From a virus, in the IMG/VR virus record IMGVR_UViG_3300033388_002430, positions 1 to 64,000 of that record: a stretch of 64,000 bases of DNA, one strand, 5' to 3'. Positions within the stretch are counted from its first letter, which is position 1. Each line of letters starts with the position of its first letter. Both the position numbers and the translations under genes were made by a program. The notes under the pieces are model-generated. The model did no database searches. It was not told the DNA's origin and saw only the letters and a list, made by a program, of their open reading frames with translations. Positions 30,374 through 38,245 of this stretch are shown piece by piece.

Positions 30374-32104
30374 ATGCCTATTTCAAAGAAAGATGCTCCA
30401 GATGTATTGCCCGATGGGGCGAAGAATATTTACGTATCAGCCTTTAATGGTGCTTATAATGGTACGTGTAAAGATCGTGATGATCGTGATGAGTGTGGAG
30501 CTAAGATTGCTTGGTCTGCCGTGAAAAATAAGTTCAAAAAAGAGGGGGATAAGTGGGTAAAAAAGTCTGATTCTGTAAGAGAGCTTTCCCTTTATATTAG
30601 TAAAGCAAGTTTTGATAAGAAGAGTCAGCAGATGCGATGTTTAGCCGTTGCATCTGATACTGATGATGATCTTTATGGGGATTCTATGTCAGCGGATTTA
30701 TTTGCTGATTTTATTTCTAGGATTGAAACAAAAGAGTTAGTGCCAGAAAAATTCCGGTCTGATTATTGGGAAAGTGGGATGCCTTACTTATCCATATCTC
30801 ACTATTCAGATCAGGAAGGTAAAGGAGTACCAGGAAAAATTGAGTCTATTTATGTCGATGGTAATAGACTTAAAATCAAATTTATTTTGGAAGACACTGA
30901 AATAGGTCGAGCTATTTTCAAGTCCATAATGGATGATCTTTATGGGGATAACCCTGAATATGAGGAACCTGTACGGATATCAATAGCATTTCTTGATTAT
31001 GAACATGAACATAAAAATGGTGGATATATATTTGTTAGAAACTCATTTAGTAAGCCGTGTCCAGAGTGCCTAAAAGGTAATGAGCATGTGATATATCTTA
31101 AGGGACATTTAATTCACTGTGCGTTTACAAGAGTTCCAGTTAATCCCCGAACAGAGATTGTAGATTTAGAGGAGCGTTCTATGAAAGAGATCAAGACCAA
31201 ACGAGACGATGCCGCTTCTATTGTGGGAGATGATGTTGCCGAGGAGTTGGAGCAGAATGAAACAATAATTGGCAAATCAGAAGTTTTAGTCGTAAAATCT
31301 GAAGAAGTGTCTGAAGATGAGGCTGAGGCTGTCGTTGAAGCAGAAGTAGTAGTTAAAGAAGAAGAAGTTATAGAAGATGAAGAATCTGAAGAGATTGTTG
31401 AGGAAGAGGAAGTAGAGGAAAAATCTACTGCTACATCTATTGCTGACATGCTTGGAGAGAGGGAAGCGGCTCAAGAAATGAATCGTATTACCGATCTATT
31501 CTATATGTTTAGTGATGTTGTATACAATATTTTCAGAAGTGAAGAAGTTGAGGATAAACAGAGTAAAATATCTAGTGCTACAGAGGAGTTCAAAAATATG
31601 CTAAAAGCAAAATCTATGCTGATTGAGGAAGATCAGGGATCTGTTTTGGCAAAAGCATGGAAAGAATTTTCTGATGCCTATGGCGAGCTTCCAGAGGGTG
31701 TGTCTAAAGATGAGAAACTGCGTAGTATTCAATCCGCATTTGAATCTTTAGGTGAAGCAGTCGTTGAAAGTTTTGAGGAGGATGTTGTTGCTGAAAATGC
31801 AGAGCTTCCAGAAGGTAGTTTAGATGTCAAGTCATTAGCTAAAGCTATGGAAATTGCGCTTCAGCCAATGCTTAATAAACTCTCTTTGCTCGAAACCGCC
31901 ATATCTAGCAATCAGAAAAGTGCTTCTGTCATTCCTACTAGGCGAAGTATTAGTCCTAGTTTAGTACCACAAGCAGTTGTTACCGATATAGCCCCTAAAG
32001 AGACTAAAAAACTATCTCAGATATCTCAATTAGTTAATAAGTCTGTCGGATTACCCGATGGTTATGTAAGACCTGGGGTTGTTATTAAGGAAGAAGAAAA
32101 GTAA
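30374..32104 (+). CDS. ChaB-domain / prohead protease-like / scaffold fusion
   Basis: 576 residues. The N-terminal 55 residues (IYVSAFNGAYNGTC to AWSAVKNKFKK) match the ChaB domain. Residues about 75-270 resemble prohead-protease or capsid-maturation proteins (MRCLAVASDTDDDLYGD, PVRISIAFLDYE, HCAFTRVPVNP). About 270-360 is a run of Glu, Val and Lys, followed by helical, scaffold-like sequence to the end. The gene lies directly before the capsid gene, the normal place for protease and scaffold. A clear catalytic Ser-His pair could not be fixed by eye. Confidence 0.6.
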   Translation: MPISKKDAPDVLPDGAKNIYVSAFNGAYNGTCKDRDDRDECGAKIAWSAVKNKFKKEGDKWVKKSDSVRELSLYISKASFDKKSQQMRCLAVASDTDDDLYGDSMSADLFADFISRIETKELVPEKFRSDYWESGMPYLSISHYSDQEGKGVPGKIESIYVDGNRLKIKFILEDTEIGRAIFKSIMDDLYGDNPEYEEPVRISIAFLDYEHEHKNGGYIFVRNSFSKPCPECLKGNEHVIYLKGHLIHCAFTRVPVNPRTEIVDLEERSMKEIKTKRDDAASIVGDDVAEELEQNETIIGKSEVLVVKSEEVSEDEAEAVVEAEVVVKEEEVIEDEESEEIVEEEEVEEKSTATSIADMLGEREAAQEMNRITDLFYMFSDVVYNIFRSEEVEDKQSKISSATEEFKNMLKAKSMLIEEDQGSVLAKAWKEFSDAYGELPEGVSKDEKLRSIQSAFESLGEAVVESFEEDVVAENAELPEGSLDVKSLAKAMEIALQPMLNKLSLLETAISSNQKSASVIPTRRSISPSLVPQAVVTDIAPKETKKLSQISQLVNKSVGLPDGYVRPGVVIKEEEK

Positions 32105-32111
32105 GTTTAAT

Positions 32112-32138
32112 TGTCTGGTAAAGCCAGTGTTGGCGACA
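32112..32138 (+). promoter_or_regulatory. Capsid-leader hairpins, alternative pairing
   Basis: In the 59-base leader before the capsid gene, CTGG (32115-32118) can pair with CCAG (32124-32127), or GCCA (32123-32126) with TGGC (32131-32134). These are mutually exclusive, inside an outer TGTC/GACA pair. They may tune capsid translation or RNA stability. Confidence 0.4.
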
Positions 32139-32163
32139 GAATCATACTAAGTAAGGAGTAAAA

Positions 32164-33339
32164 ATGTTACCTAATGATATAACTGGCGAACAAGTATTAG
32201 ATCCGTCTACGGGAGAGGCTTTTATTGCTCGTGCTACTGATCCTAATATTACGCCACAGCCTTATTCGTCACCTGCTGATTTTGCGGCTCAGTTCCCAAC
32301 ACCCCTTGACACTACCGAGCTTATCGCTATGTGTGAAGAGGTTACTGTATTACAGACTATCCCAGAAATTGAGACTGGTCTGAAACAGGAGACTTGGCGA
32401 GAACTAAATGAGCTGGCATTTACCAGTGGATCTAGCTATATTTCTTTTGCAGATGGGGCTTGTCCCGAAGAGTATAGTCATGATGGTGATAATACCACTA
32501 TCACTTTGAAAAATATTGGTGCTAAGAAAACCCTATCTATTTCTGACATCAAGCACTCTGCGGCTGTTGCCGCCGCTGGTTGGAATGGTATCAACAAACT
32601 TGTCGGTGCAATTCCTGGTAGTGCAGGACTTCCTGGGGGAGCAGAACAGGGAACTTTCCTACAGCAAGTCGTAGGAGATGTAAAAGAGAAAGAAGTTAGA
32701 TTGGCCTCTACCATGGTCTTGAATGGTTGGGATCGTTTATTGGTCGAGGGCAGTTCTAGTGATAATTCTCTGGAGTTTACTGGTATTGAGCAATGGGCAA
32801 CCGTTCAGGCATGTTCTATGAATACCAATGACAATTCTAGTTCTGGATCTTTCTCATCTACCACATATGACAGATTCTTAGCAGAGAGCTGTGCTAAACC
32901 GACTCATATCTTTGGTCATCCTCAAGCTATTCAGGAAATGCTTTCGGGCTATTTCCAGCTTGGATATCAGGGATCTCAGATCGTAAACTTTAGTACTGGA
33001 GATAGGGTAGTTCCTGGATTCAACTTTGCCGGATTTGTGAATACTGGAGTTGGGCGGCTGACTGTTGTGGCTGATATCAACTTCAATGTTACTGATATGG
33101 GGAATGGGGCTTTCCAGGCTCATCTCTATGGTCTCCGTATGACTCATAATGGAGTACCGCTGGTTTATCGCACCACTCAGATCCCATTCTCAATGCGAGA
33201 TTTGGTTCCTGGTTGTACTGCGGTAAGTTTCCAGGTCTGGGCTAAGACAGCGTTGATTATAAAACATTGTTGTAGCCACTCAGACTTTACCGGACAGTTT
33301 GCCGGTCGTTCACAGAGCACGTGCCCGATAATTGGTTAA
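32164..33339 (+). CDS. Major capsid protein
   Basis: 391 residues behind AAGGAGTAAAA, the strongest ribosome binding site in the cluster. Size, position after the protease/scaffold gene, and the terminator-like hairpin directly behind it fit a major capsid protein. The composition is rich in Gly, Ser, Thr and Asn with few charged runs. Segments such as FGHPQAIQEML and VVADINFNV resemble capsid families with the HK97 fold, but the fold is inferred. The C-terminus contains CCSHSD and STC cysteines, which is unusual. Confidence 0.8.
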   Translation: MLPNDITGEQVLDPSTGEAFIARATDPNITPQPYSSPADFAAQFPTPLDTTELIAMCEEVTVLQTIPEIETGLKQETWRELNELAFTSGSSYISFADGACPEEYSHDGDNTTITLKNIGAKKTLSISDIKHSAAVAAAGWNGINKLVGAIPGSAGLPGGAEQGTFLQQVVGDVKEKEVRLASTMVLNGWDRLLVEGSSSDNSLEFTGIEQWATVQACSMNTNDNSSSGSFSSTTYDRFLAESCAKPTHIFGHPQAIQEMLSGYFQLGYQGSQIVNFSTGDRVVPGFNFAGFVNTGVGRLTVVADINFNVTDMGNGAFQAHLYGLRMTHNGVPLVYRTTQIPFSMRDLVPGCTAVSFQVWAKTALIIKHCCSHSDFTGQFAGRSQSTCPIIG

Positions 33340-33357
33340 GCAGTCAAGATAAGACAC

Positions 33358-33386
33358 TTGACAACTAAATAGTTTAGTGATAAAAT
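33358..33386 (+). promoter_or_regulatory. Sigma70-type promoter
   Basis: TTGACA (33358-33363), 17-base spacer, TAAAAT (33381-33386). The -10 overlaps the left arm of the hairpin at 33382-33411, so initiation would fall in the hairpin loop. It would drive the HNH gene. Confidence 0.6.
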
Positions 33387-33411
33387 GAGTAGTGTAAAAG
33401 CTACTCATTTT
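33382..33411 (+). terminator. Intrinsic terminator behind the capsid gene
   Basis: AAAATGAGTAG (33382-33392) pairs perfectly with CTACTCATTTT (33401-33411) around an 8-base loop and is followed by GTTATTT. The A and T runs at both ends make it a possible two-way terminator. It probably insulates high capsid expression from the genes behind. Confidence 0.7.
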
Positions 33412-33429
33412 GTTATTTAAGGAGATGAT

Positions 33430-34439
33430 ATGAATTTAGAAGATTATGAATATAAGAAATCTGGTCGAGGATATAAAGTCAAGATTGCTTGCTTGAGTTG
33501 TGGGGAAGAGATGTGGCAACCCTGGAACGTTGTAAAAGATGGTAGGGGTAAGTATTGTAATTCTACTTGTTATAACGAGCATAGGCATCATACAGAAGAA
33601 TTGGATCAATATGAACAAAGAATATCTCCATCTCGCCACATAGAAGTAAAAATTAATTGTGAGTGGTGTGGAGCAGAGACTTGGGTAAAATGGGTCAGAC
33701 GAAAGAAGGGTCAGGGAAGATTTTGTAATCAAGAATGTTCTCAGGAATATGCTAGAAATGAGGGGAAAAAGACTTGGGGAAAGGAAAATGCTGTCTTTTG
33801 TTGGAATAAATCTAGTCAGCATTGGGGAGCTTTCTGGAAGGATGAAAATGGTATTCAACGAAGCACTACAAAAGCTCACTGGTTATGGGAGAGGGATAAA
33901 AGAGAAATCCCAGACGGGTATTGGATTACATATATAGATGAGAACCGAGAAAATTGTGTTTTGGAGAATTTGAAAGCAGTTCCAAAAGGGGAAATAATGA
34001 GTAAAGCTCTTATGGGACATAAACATTCTGAAGAAGCAAAGAAGAAAATGTCAGAATCTCATATAGGGAAAACCCTTTCTGAAGATCATAAGCATAAAAT
34101 TAGTGCATCATTAGTAAAACGATGGAAATCTGGAGAGTTTGAATCTATTCATTGTGGAGAAAATAGTCAATATTGGAGAGGTGGCATAGATCAAGAATAT
34201 CCCCCAGAATTTAATGATAAATTAAAGCAAAAAATAAAAGAAAGAGATGAATATAAATGCAGGATTTGTTCTGATGGTGATGCTGATTAGATGTTCATCA
34301 TATAGATGGAGAAAAAACTCATAATAATTTAAATAATTTGCTTGTTTTATGTATTCACTGTCATCACAAAGTCCACGGAATAAAAGATAATCCAGACCCA
34401 GTTATTTCTATGCTTCGTTCCTTGCTTTATTGGAATTAG
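33430..34439 (+). pseudogene. HNH/NUMOD homing endonuclease-like gene with a one-base frameshift
   Basis: The first frame (33430-34290, 286 residues) has two zinc-finger-like modules (C-x2-C...C-x3-C near 21-46 and 74-98), a central HNH-like part, NUMOD3-type repeats (GHKHSEEAKKKMSESHIG and following) and ends at CRIC followed by TAG. In the -1 frame the coding continues from 34288: LDVHHIDGEKTHNNLNN then LCIHCHHKVHG, the rest of a C-terminal HNH core. One missing T around 34287 would restore a single protein. Either a real frameshift mutation, recoding, or an assembly error. AAGGAG precedes the ATG. Confidence 0.7.
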
Positions 34440-34462
34440 AGTAGGTATATATACCTACTCTA
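34437..34462 (+). terminator. 26-bp perfect palindrome / hairpin behind the HNH gene
   Basis: TAGAGTAGGTATA and its exact complement form a perfect 26-bp palindrome starting in the HNH stop codon. It shares GAGTAG/CTACTC with the hairpin before the gene (33382-33411). There is only a weak T-run behind it, so termination is possible but not certain; it could also be a protein-binding or recombination site. Confidence 0.6.
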
Positions 34463-34629
34463 TAGTGATTTAACCCAATGACTAACTGTCTTGATATAAT
34501 CATTAAATGTTATATGTTTAGTAACAAATCATGATATAATAGTTTCAATACACCCCTGAAGTCTCTTGTATGCAGAACCTATGGTATTTGCTAAGGTTTT
34601 ACACACAATGCTGAAATGTTAGGGGTCTT
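34463..34629 (+). promoter_or_regulatory. Two extended -10 promoters upstream of the RNA-like element
   Basis: TGATATAAT occurs at 34492-34500 and 34532-34540. Both have the TGnTATAAT extended -10 form and neither has a clear -35. They are 40 bases apart and lead into the tRNA/tmRNA-like element. No gene is visible in this stretch. Confidence 0.5.
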
Positions 34630-34726
34630 GGGGATGCAAGGTGTCGATTGACTTGATGGTGGCTTTATAAGTCCACTGCCAGAAATGGGCAAGCAATATC
34701 CGGGTTCGATTCCCGGCATCTCCACC
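34630..34726 (+). ncRNA. tRNA/tmRNA-like RNA with normal acceptor and T arms but no normal anticodon arm
   Basis: GGGGATG (34630-34636) pairs with CATCTCC (34717-34723) as a 7-bp acceptor stem with one G-U pair. CCGGG-TTCGATT-CCCGG (34700-34716) is a canonical T arm joined directly to it, followed by ACC. The 63 bases between give no standard D arm, and the best anticodon-like hairpin (GTGG/CCAC) needs a 10-base loop or a bulge. The 5' part GGGGATGCAAGGTGTCGA recalls tmRNA 5' ends, but 97 bases is far too short for tmRNA. It could be a degenerate tRNA, a tRNA mimic, or an attachment-type copy of a host RNA 3' end. Confidence 0.55.
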
Positions 34727-34779
34727 TGATGTAGTTTTATGCAAACCGTTTCTACGCTGGATGGAAAGTCCATATTATC

Positions 34780-34797
34780 AAAAAACGGGTCTTTTTT
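34780..34797 (+). terminator. Possible weak terminator behind the RNA-like element
   Basis: AAAAAA-CGGGTC-TTTTTT forms a short A/T stem. It is followed by non-coding DNA containing ACTTGTA/TACAAGT (34868-34888 region). Weak evidence. Confidence 0.35.
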
Positions 34798-34905
34798 AGT
34801 GTATTATAAGTGTTGAATAAAGACATATTTGGTGTATATAACCTAAATAGGTTACACAAGTGTAAAGACTTGTAAGTAATAAATACAAGTATTTAGAGTT
34901 GTTCC

Positions 34906-34945
34906 TTGACATAATTCACTTTTCAGGTTATATTCGTGGTATAAT
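34906..34945 (+). promoter_or_regulatory. Promoter for the holin-like gene
   Basis: TTGACA (34906-34911), 17-base spacer, TATATT (34929-34934). A second, extended -10 TGGTATAAT lies at 34937-34945. The gene starts at 34981 with TAGGAGAAT ahead of it. Confidence 0.65.
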
Positions 34946-34980
34946 GGTTTAGATAGAAAACTTAGTATAGGAGAATATTA

Positions 34981-35181
34981 ATGAATGAAGTAAAACCTGG
35001 AATTTCTACATCAGAATTTTGGCTCGTTATTGTAAACACAGTGTTGATGGTACTAGCCGCATTTAAACTTCTGGATCAGTCGGAAGTGGATCAACTCAAA
35101 GCTCTATTAGCTCCTTTCATTGGGGCATTGGTTCCGATTGCCCTGTATGTTTGGGGTCGAGTCAAAGTAAAGACATCTTAA
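34981..35181 (+). CDS. Holin-like two-span membrane protein (66 aa)
   Basis: Hydrophobic spans at about 12-30 (FWLVIVNTVLMVLAAFKLL) and 42-58 (LLAPFIGALVPIALYVWG) joined by a charged turn and ending in a basic tail (RVKVKTS). Small two-span proteins of this shape are typical class II holins. No endolysin is seen next to it, so the call is tentative. It has its own promoter. An exact AACACNGTGTT site lies in the first span (35035-35045). Confidence 0.55.
   Translation: MNEVKPGISTSEFWLVIVNTVLMVLAAFKLLDQSEVDQLKALLAPFIGALVPIALYVWGRVKVKTS
35035..35045. repeat. AACACNGTGTT site, exact (N=A)
   Basis: Inside the holin-like gene, read as N-T-V-L. One of 13 exact dispersed copies. Confidence 0.75.
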
Positions 35182-35219
35182 CCGATGTCTTTATTCTTAA
35201 TCATATATAAAGGAATAGC

Positions 35220-35498
35220 ATGAAAAAAGTTTCAGATATGTATTTAGTAGGAACTTTTCTAGCTCTGGAAGTTCCATACACAGAGATCGAAGAGCAGGGC
35301 AATGGTAGAAAGCAATTTGTATTTGAGGAAGATGCTTTTAACATTGTTATTTTGGAGAATGGTGAGCCAATTCTAAAAGAAACTATGACTTTAGATGATC
35401 TAGAGGCGTATCACGCAAGTGGAAATTTATTGATACCGTCTGACAGATTATGTGCCGCTATCCGAAATGTGAAGAGCATTATCCATGCTAGAAAATAA
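35220..35498 (+). CDS. Hypothetical protein (92 aa), DUF5659-like
   Basis: The pattern VSDMYLVGTFLALEVPY, then RKQFVFEEDAFN and a late SDRLCAAIRNVKSIIHA, is like the DUF5659 family found across phages and bacteria, function unknown. AAGGAATAGC precedes the ATG. Confidence 0.5.
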   Translation: MKKVSDMYLVGTFLALEVPYTEIEEQGNGRKQFVFEEDAFNIVILENGEPILKETMTLDDLEAYHASGNLLIPSDRLCAAIRNVKSIIHARK

Positions 35499-35727
35499 TC
35501 AGATACCATTAGTATATTATCAATGTGTACAAAAATTAGTAACGGTGAGAAAGAAGCAATACGTATTCACAATTAGACATAACATATCCTTAGCTTATAT
35601 AGATCTGGAGTATGTAGATGACATTCTAAATATACGTGGGGGATGTTGTGGAAATAAAAAACCGGGTGTATTTAGAAATGCTTCGGAACAAGAGATACGG
35701 ATATGGAACGGAGAGGCTGATAGATGA
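35485..35727 (+). CDS. Hypothetical protein (80 aa)
   Basis: Not recognised. Beta-rich with a GGCCG segment near residue 52. Overlaps both neighbours. Confidence 0.45.
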   Translation: MLENNQIPLVYYQCVQKLVTVRKKQYVFTIRHNISLAYIDLEYVDDILNIRGGCCGNKKPGVFRNASEQEIRIWNGEADR

Positions 35728-36044
35728 GTAAACACGACTACAATAGTGATTTGACGGGAAATATTATTAAGAAGGTAAAATCAGAAATTGATAAGAGGGT
35801 TAGTGGGGGGAATGTTGATGGTGATACTGATCTTTGGGTACTCCTACTAATCTCTGATATTCATAGTCGTGTCCATGGAATAGAAAAAAATCCTGCCCTT
35901 ATTCTAGGAACATGGTTCAGGGATTATCCAAGTCTATCTTGGATAGTATTTGGTATAACATCTTTGATATCAATTGGAAGTATTTTAGCTATAATAGTTA
36001 CGTTTATGAATAAGGTAGGATTAGCAGTAATCGTTCAACCATAG
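35724..36044 (+). CDS. Membrane protein (106 aa), possible holin partner
   Basis: A soluble N-terminal 70 residues precede one long hydrophobic span (about 72-100). Being close to the holin-like gene, it could act in lysis, for example as an antiholin or membrane anchor. This is inferred from context only. Confidence 0.45.
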   Translation: MSKHDYNSDLTGNIIKKVKSEIDKRVSGGNVDGDTDLWVLLLISDIHSRVHGIEKNPALILGTWFRDYPSLSWIVFGITSLISIGSILAIIVTFMNKVGLAVIVQP

Positions 36045-36057
36045 AAATGGAGATTAG

Positions 36058-37380
36058 ATGAATATAGACGAGTTCGACTCTCATGTCTTAGACCAAACAG
36101 GAAATGCACAAGATATTATGCAGGACTTGTATGGTAGCAGTATTGGATTAAATAATGCAGAGAAACAATTAGCAGGGATTCGTAAGCACCTAAAATATAA
36201 GCAATCTAATAGTAATGATGATACTCTTCCAGCCCATAGAAAATATAAGGTTGAGGCAGATGGTGTTCAGGTCAGAGAGAAATTAGTTCTCTTATCTGAA
36301 GATGATATGCAAGATCCGTCTACTGTTTTGCAGAAGATGGGACTTGATCCTGTTCAATGGGAACTGCTCACAGCAGAGTTCGATGCTAAGTCGTGGGATG
36401 TCACGATGAAGCTGTATAAATCTGCATATGCCGGATCAAACCCTGAAACTGGAATAGATAAGCAAATTAGACTTGATGATGAGCCGCATAAAGAAACTAA
36501 TTGGGGATATTCTTGTAAGATCAGAACAAAGCCTACTAATACACCAATAACCTTAGATGTAATGAGGGGTGTATTTGAAGGGCTTAAAGTTCCGAAGCAT
36601 AAAGAATATAAGTATAGTCCGAGTGAGTTGATGTGGGAAATGCCACTGATGGATATTCATTTTGGAAAACAGGCATGGGCAGATGAGACTGGTGAAGATC
36701 ATTATGATGTTAGGATAGCGGATAGGCGTAGTAGAGCAACCGTAGAAGATTTTCTTAGCAAAGCAAAATCGTACGAGCGTATACTTTTTCCAATCGGTCA
36801 GGATTTTTTCCATATTGATAATGTGGAAAATACAACAACGGCTGGAACTAGAATGGATGTTGATGGGAGATGGGAGAAAATATTTGATGTTGGAACTAAG
36901 TTCTTGTATTGGGCAATAAATGAATTAAGAAGATTAGCTCCAGTAGATGTTTTCTATATTCCTGGTAATCATGATAAAATGCTTTCTTATTGTGCAGTTG
37001 AGGCTATGTTTTATGCCTTTAAAGATACGGAAAGTGTTATAGTAGATTTATCACCCTCACCCAGAAAGTATCGTCAGTTTGGTCTGGGAATGGTTGGATT
37101 TTCTCATGGTAAAGAGGGCAAAAGAATAGAAAAATTAATGCAGGTCGAACAACCCGAAATGTGGGGGAATACAAGATTTAGAGAGTTTCATCTAGGTGAT
37201 TTGCATCATGAGCGTGTGTGGGAAGATGGGGGAATTACATTCAGGAGAATACCTACAATAACATCTACAGATGCGTGGCATAACGATAAGGGCTTCAAAG
37301 GTGCTATTAGAAAAGCGCAGGCATTTGAATGGGATAAGAAGTTAGGAATCGTAAATATTCATAATAGTGTAGTGACGTAA
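36058..37380 (+). CDS. Calcineurin-like metallophosphoesterase
   Basis: 440 residues. The C-terminal 250 residues carry MDIHFGKQ (D-x-H, about 199-206), GQDFFHIDN (about 247), GNHDK (about 303), SHGKEGKR (about 346) and GDLHHE (about 380), the metal-binding motifs of calcineurin-like phosphoesterases. The N-terminal part is unrecognised. Such proteins in phages may act on nucleic acids or nucleotides. The usual GD motif appears as GQD, a modest change. GGAG precedes the ATG. Confidence 0.8.
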   Translation: MNIDEFDSHVLDQTGNAQDIMQDLYGSSIGLNNAEKQLAGIRKHLKYKQSNSNDDTLPAHRKYKVEADGVQVREKLVLLSEDDMQDPSTVLQKMGLDPVQWELLTAEFDAKSWDVTMKLYKSAYAGSNPETGIDKQIRLDDEPHKETNWGYSCKIRTKPTNTPITLDVMRGVFEGLKVPKHKEYKYSPSELMWEMPLMDIHFGKQAWADETGEDHYDVRIADRRSRATVEDFLSKAKSYERILFPIGQDFFHIDNVENTTTAGTRMDVDGRWEKIFDVGTKFLYWAINELRRLAPVDVFYIPGNHDKMLSYCAVEAMFYAFKDTESVIVDLSPSPRKYRQFGLGMVGFSHGKEGKRIEKLMQVEQPEMWGNTRFREFHLGDLHHERVWEDGGITFRRIPTITSTDAWHNDKGFKGAIRKAQAFEWDKKLGIVNIHNSVVT

Positions 37381-37402
37381 GATACATGTGAAGGAGGATA
37401 GG

Positions 37403-38245
37403 ATGAAGAGAGCAGTAACAGGATATGATGGAAATATAGGTTCTGAATTTGTTCAGCGTGGTTATATTCCTATTAAGTCCAACATTTTAGATAAAGACAC
37501 AGTGTTTCAGGAAATTCAAAATATCAATCCTGATGTTATTGTTCACTGCGCCGCATTAACAGATGTTGGGTATTGTGAAGAAAATGATCGTAAAGCGTTT
37601 GAAACTAATGTTCGTGGAATGTTAAATGTTTTGGATAGTTTTAGTGGGCTATTTGTTTATCCCTCTACCTGTCATGTCTTTTCAGGTACGCATCCGTGGG
37701 CATATAATGAGCGTCATACACCATCCCCTGTAAATGCTTATGGACTAACAAAATATATGGCAGAGGGACTTGTTCAATCCGGCATTAGACATGCTAAAGG
37801 TCTTATTATTAGAACTTCTAGGGTGTTTACAAAGAAAGATGTGTTAGATATAGTAAAGAAATTGGAAGATGGGGAAAGTATTGAGGTAACTGATCTTATT
37901 ACTCGTTCCTTTATATATGTGCCTCATTTTGTGAGTAGTGTGGAAGATACTATTCAGAAAAAGATTGGTGGTAAATTACCAGAAGATTTGATTCATATCG
38001 CCGGAAATTATGTTGAATCTTATTATGGTTTTTATTGCCAAATCGCTAGAATATTCGGATTTGATTCAGATCTGATTGTTCCACGAAGAACTAAACTAGA
38101 AAATGAGTTCCCTCGACCCTTCAAAGGTGGATTAAATGTAAATATGGCGGAGGTATATGGCATAAAGCTATATGCTAGTCATCAAGGATTACAGGAGATA
38201 CGAGATGAATATGAAATTCTCAATAATCATCACAACTCTGAATAA
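37403..38245 (+). CDS. dTDP-4-dehydrorhamnose reductase-like / NAD sugar epimerase
   Basis: 280 residues from ATG 37403, which follows AAGGAGG. The N-terminal VTGYDGNIGSE is a glycine-rich NAD(P) motif, VIVHCAALTDV (about 45-55) and the YGLTKYMAEG catalytic segment (about 113-122) match the RmlD/extended SDR family. It would reduce or epimerise a nucleotide sugar, perhaps the product of the RmlB-like enzyme. First gene of the glycan island. A one-mismatch AACACNGTGTT copy is inside (37496-37506). Confidence 0.7.
   Translation: MKRAVTGYDGNIGSEFVQRGYIPIKSNILDKDTVFQEIQNINPDVIVHCAALTDVGYCEENDRKAFETNVRGMLNVLDSFSGLFVYPSTCHVFSGTHPWAYNERHTPSPVNAYGLTKYMAEGLVQSGIRHAKGLIIRTSRVFTKKDVLDIVKKLEDGESIEVTDLITRSFIYVPHFVSSVEDTIQKKIGGKLPEDLIHIAGNYVESYYGFYCQIARIFGFDSDLIVPRRTKLENEFPRPFKGGLNVNMAEVYGIKLYASHQGLQEIRDEYEILNNHHNSE

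Noticed and set aside
31220-31420. Repeat array suggested by the Glu/Val-rich coding run
   Set aside because: It is low-complexity coding sequence in the scaffold-like region without a regular repeat unit.
31114-31474. Long minus-strand frames opposite the scaffold gene
   Set aside because: Serine- and phenylalanine-rich shadows of the GA-rich coding strand without ribosome binding sites.
34660-34680. Call of tRNA-Ile(UAU) from a loop TTTATAA
   Set aside because: The stem needs a bulged base, no D arm is found and the total of 97 bases does not fit tRNA-Ile. Kept only as tRNA-like.
34290-34800. Full tmRNA gene
   Set aside because: Acceptor halves are only 97 bases apart, with no tag-coding frame or room for pseudoknots.
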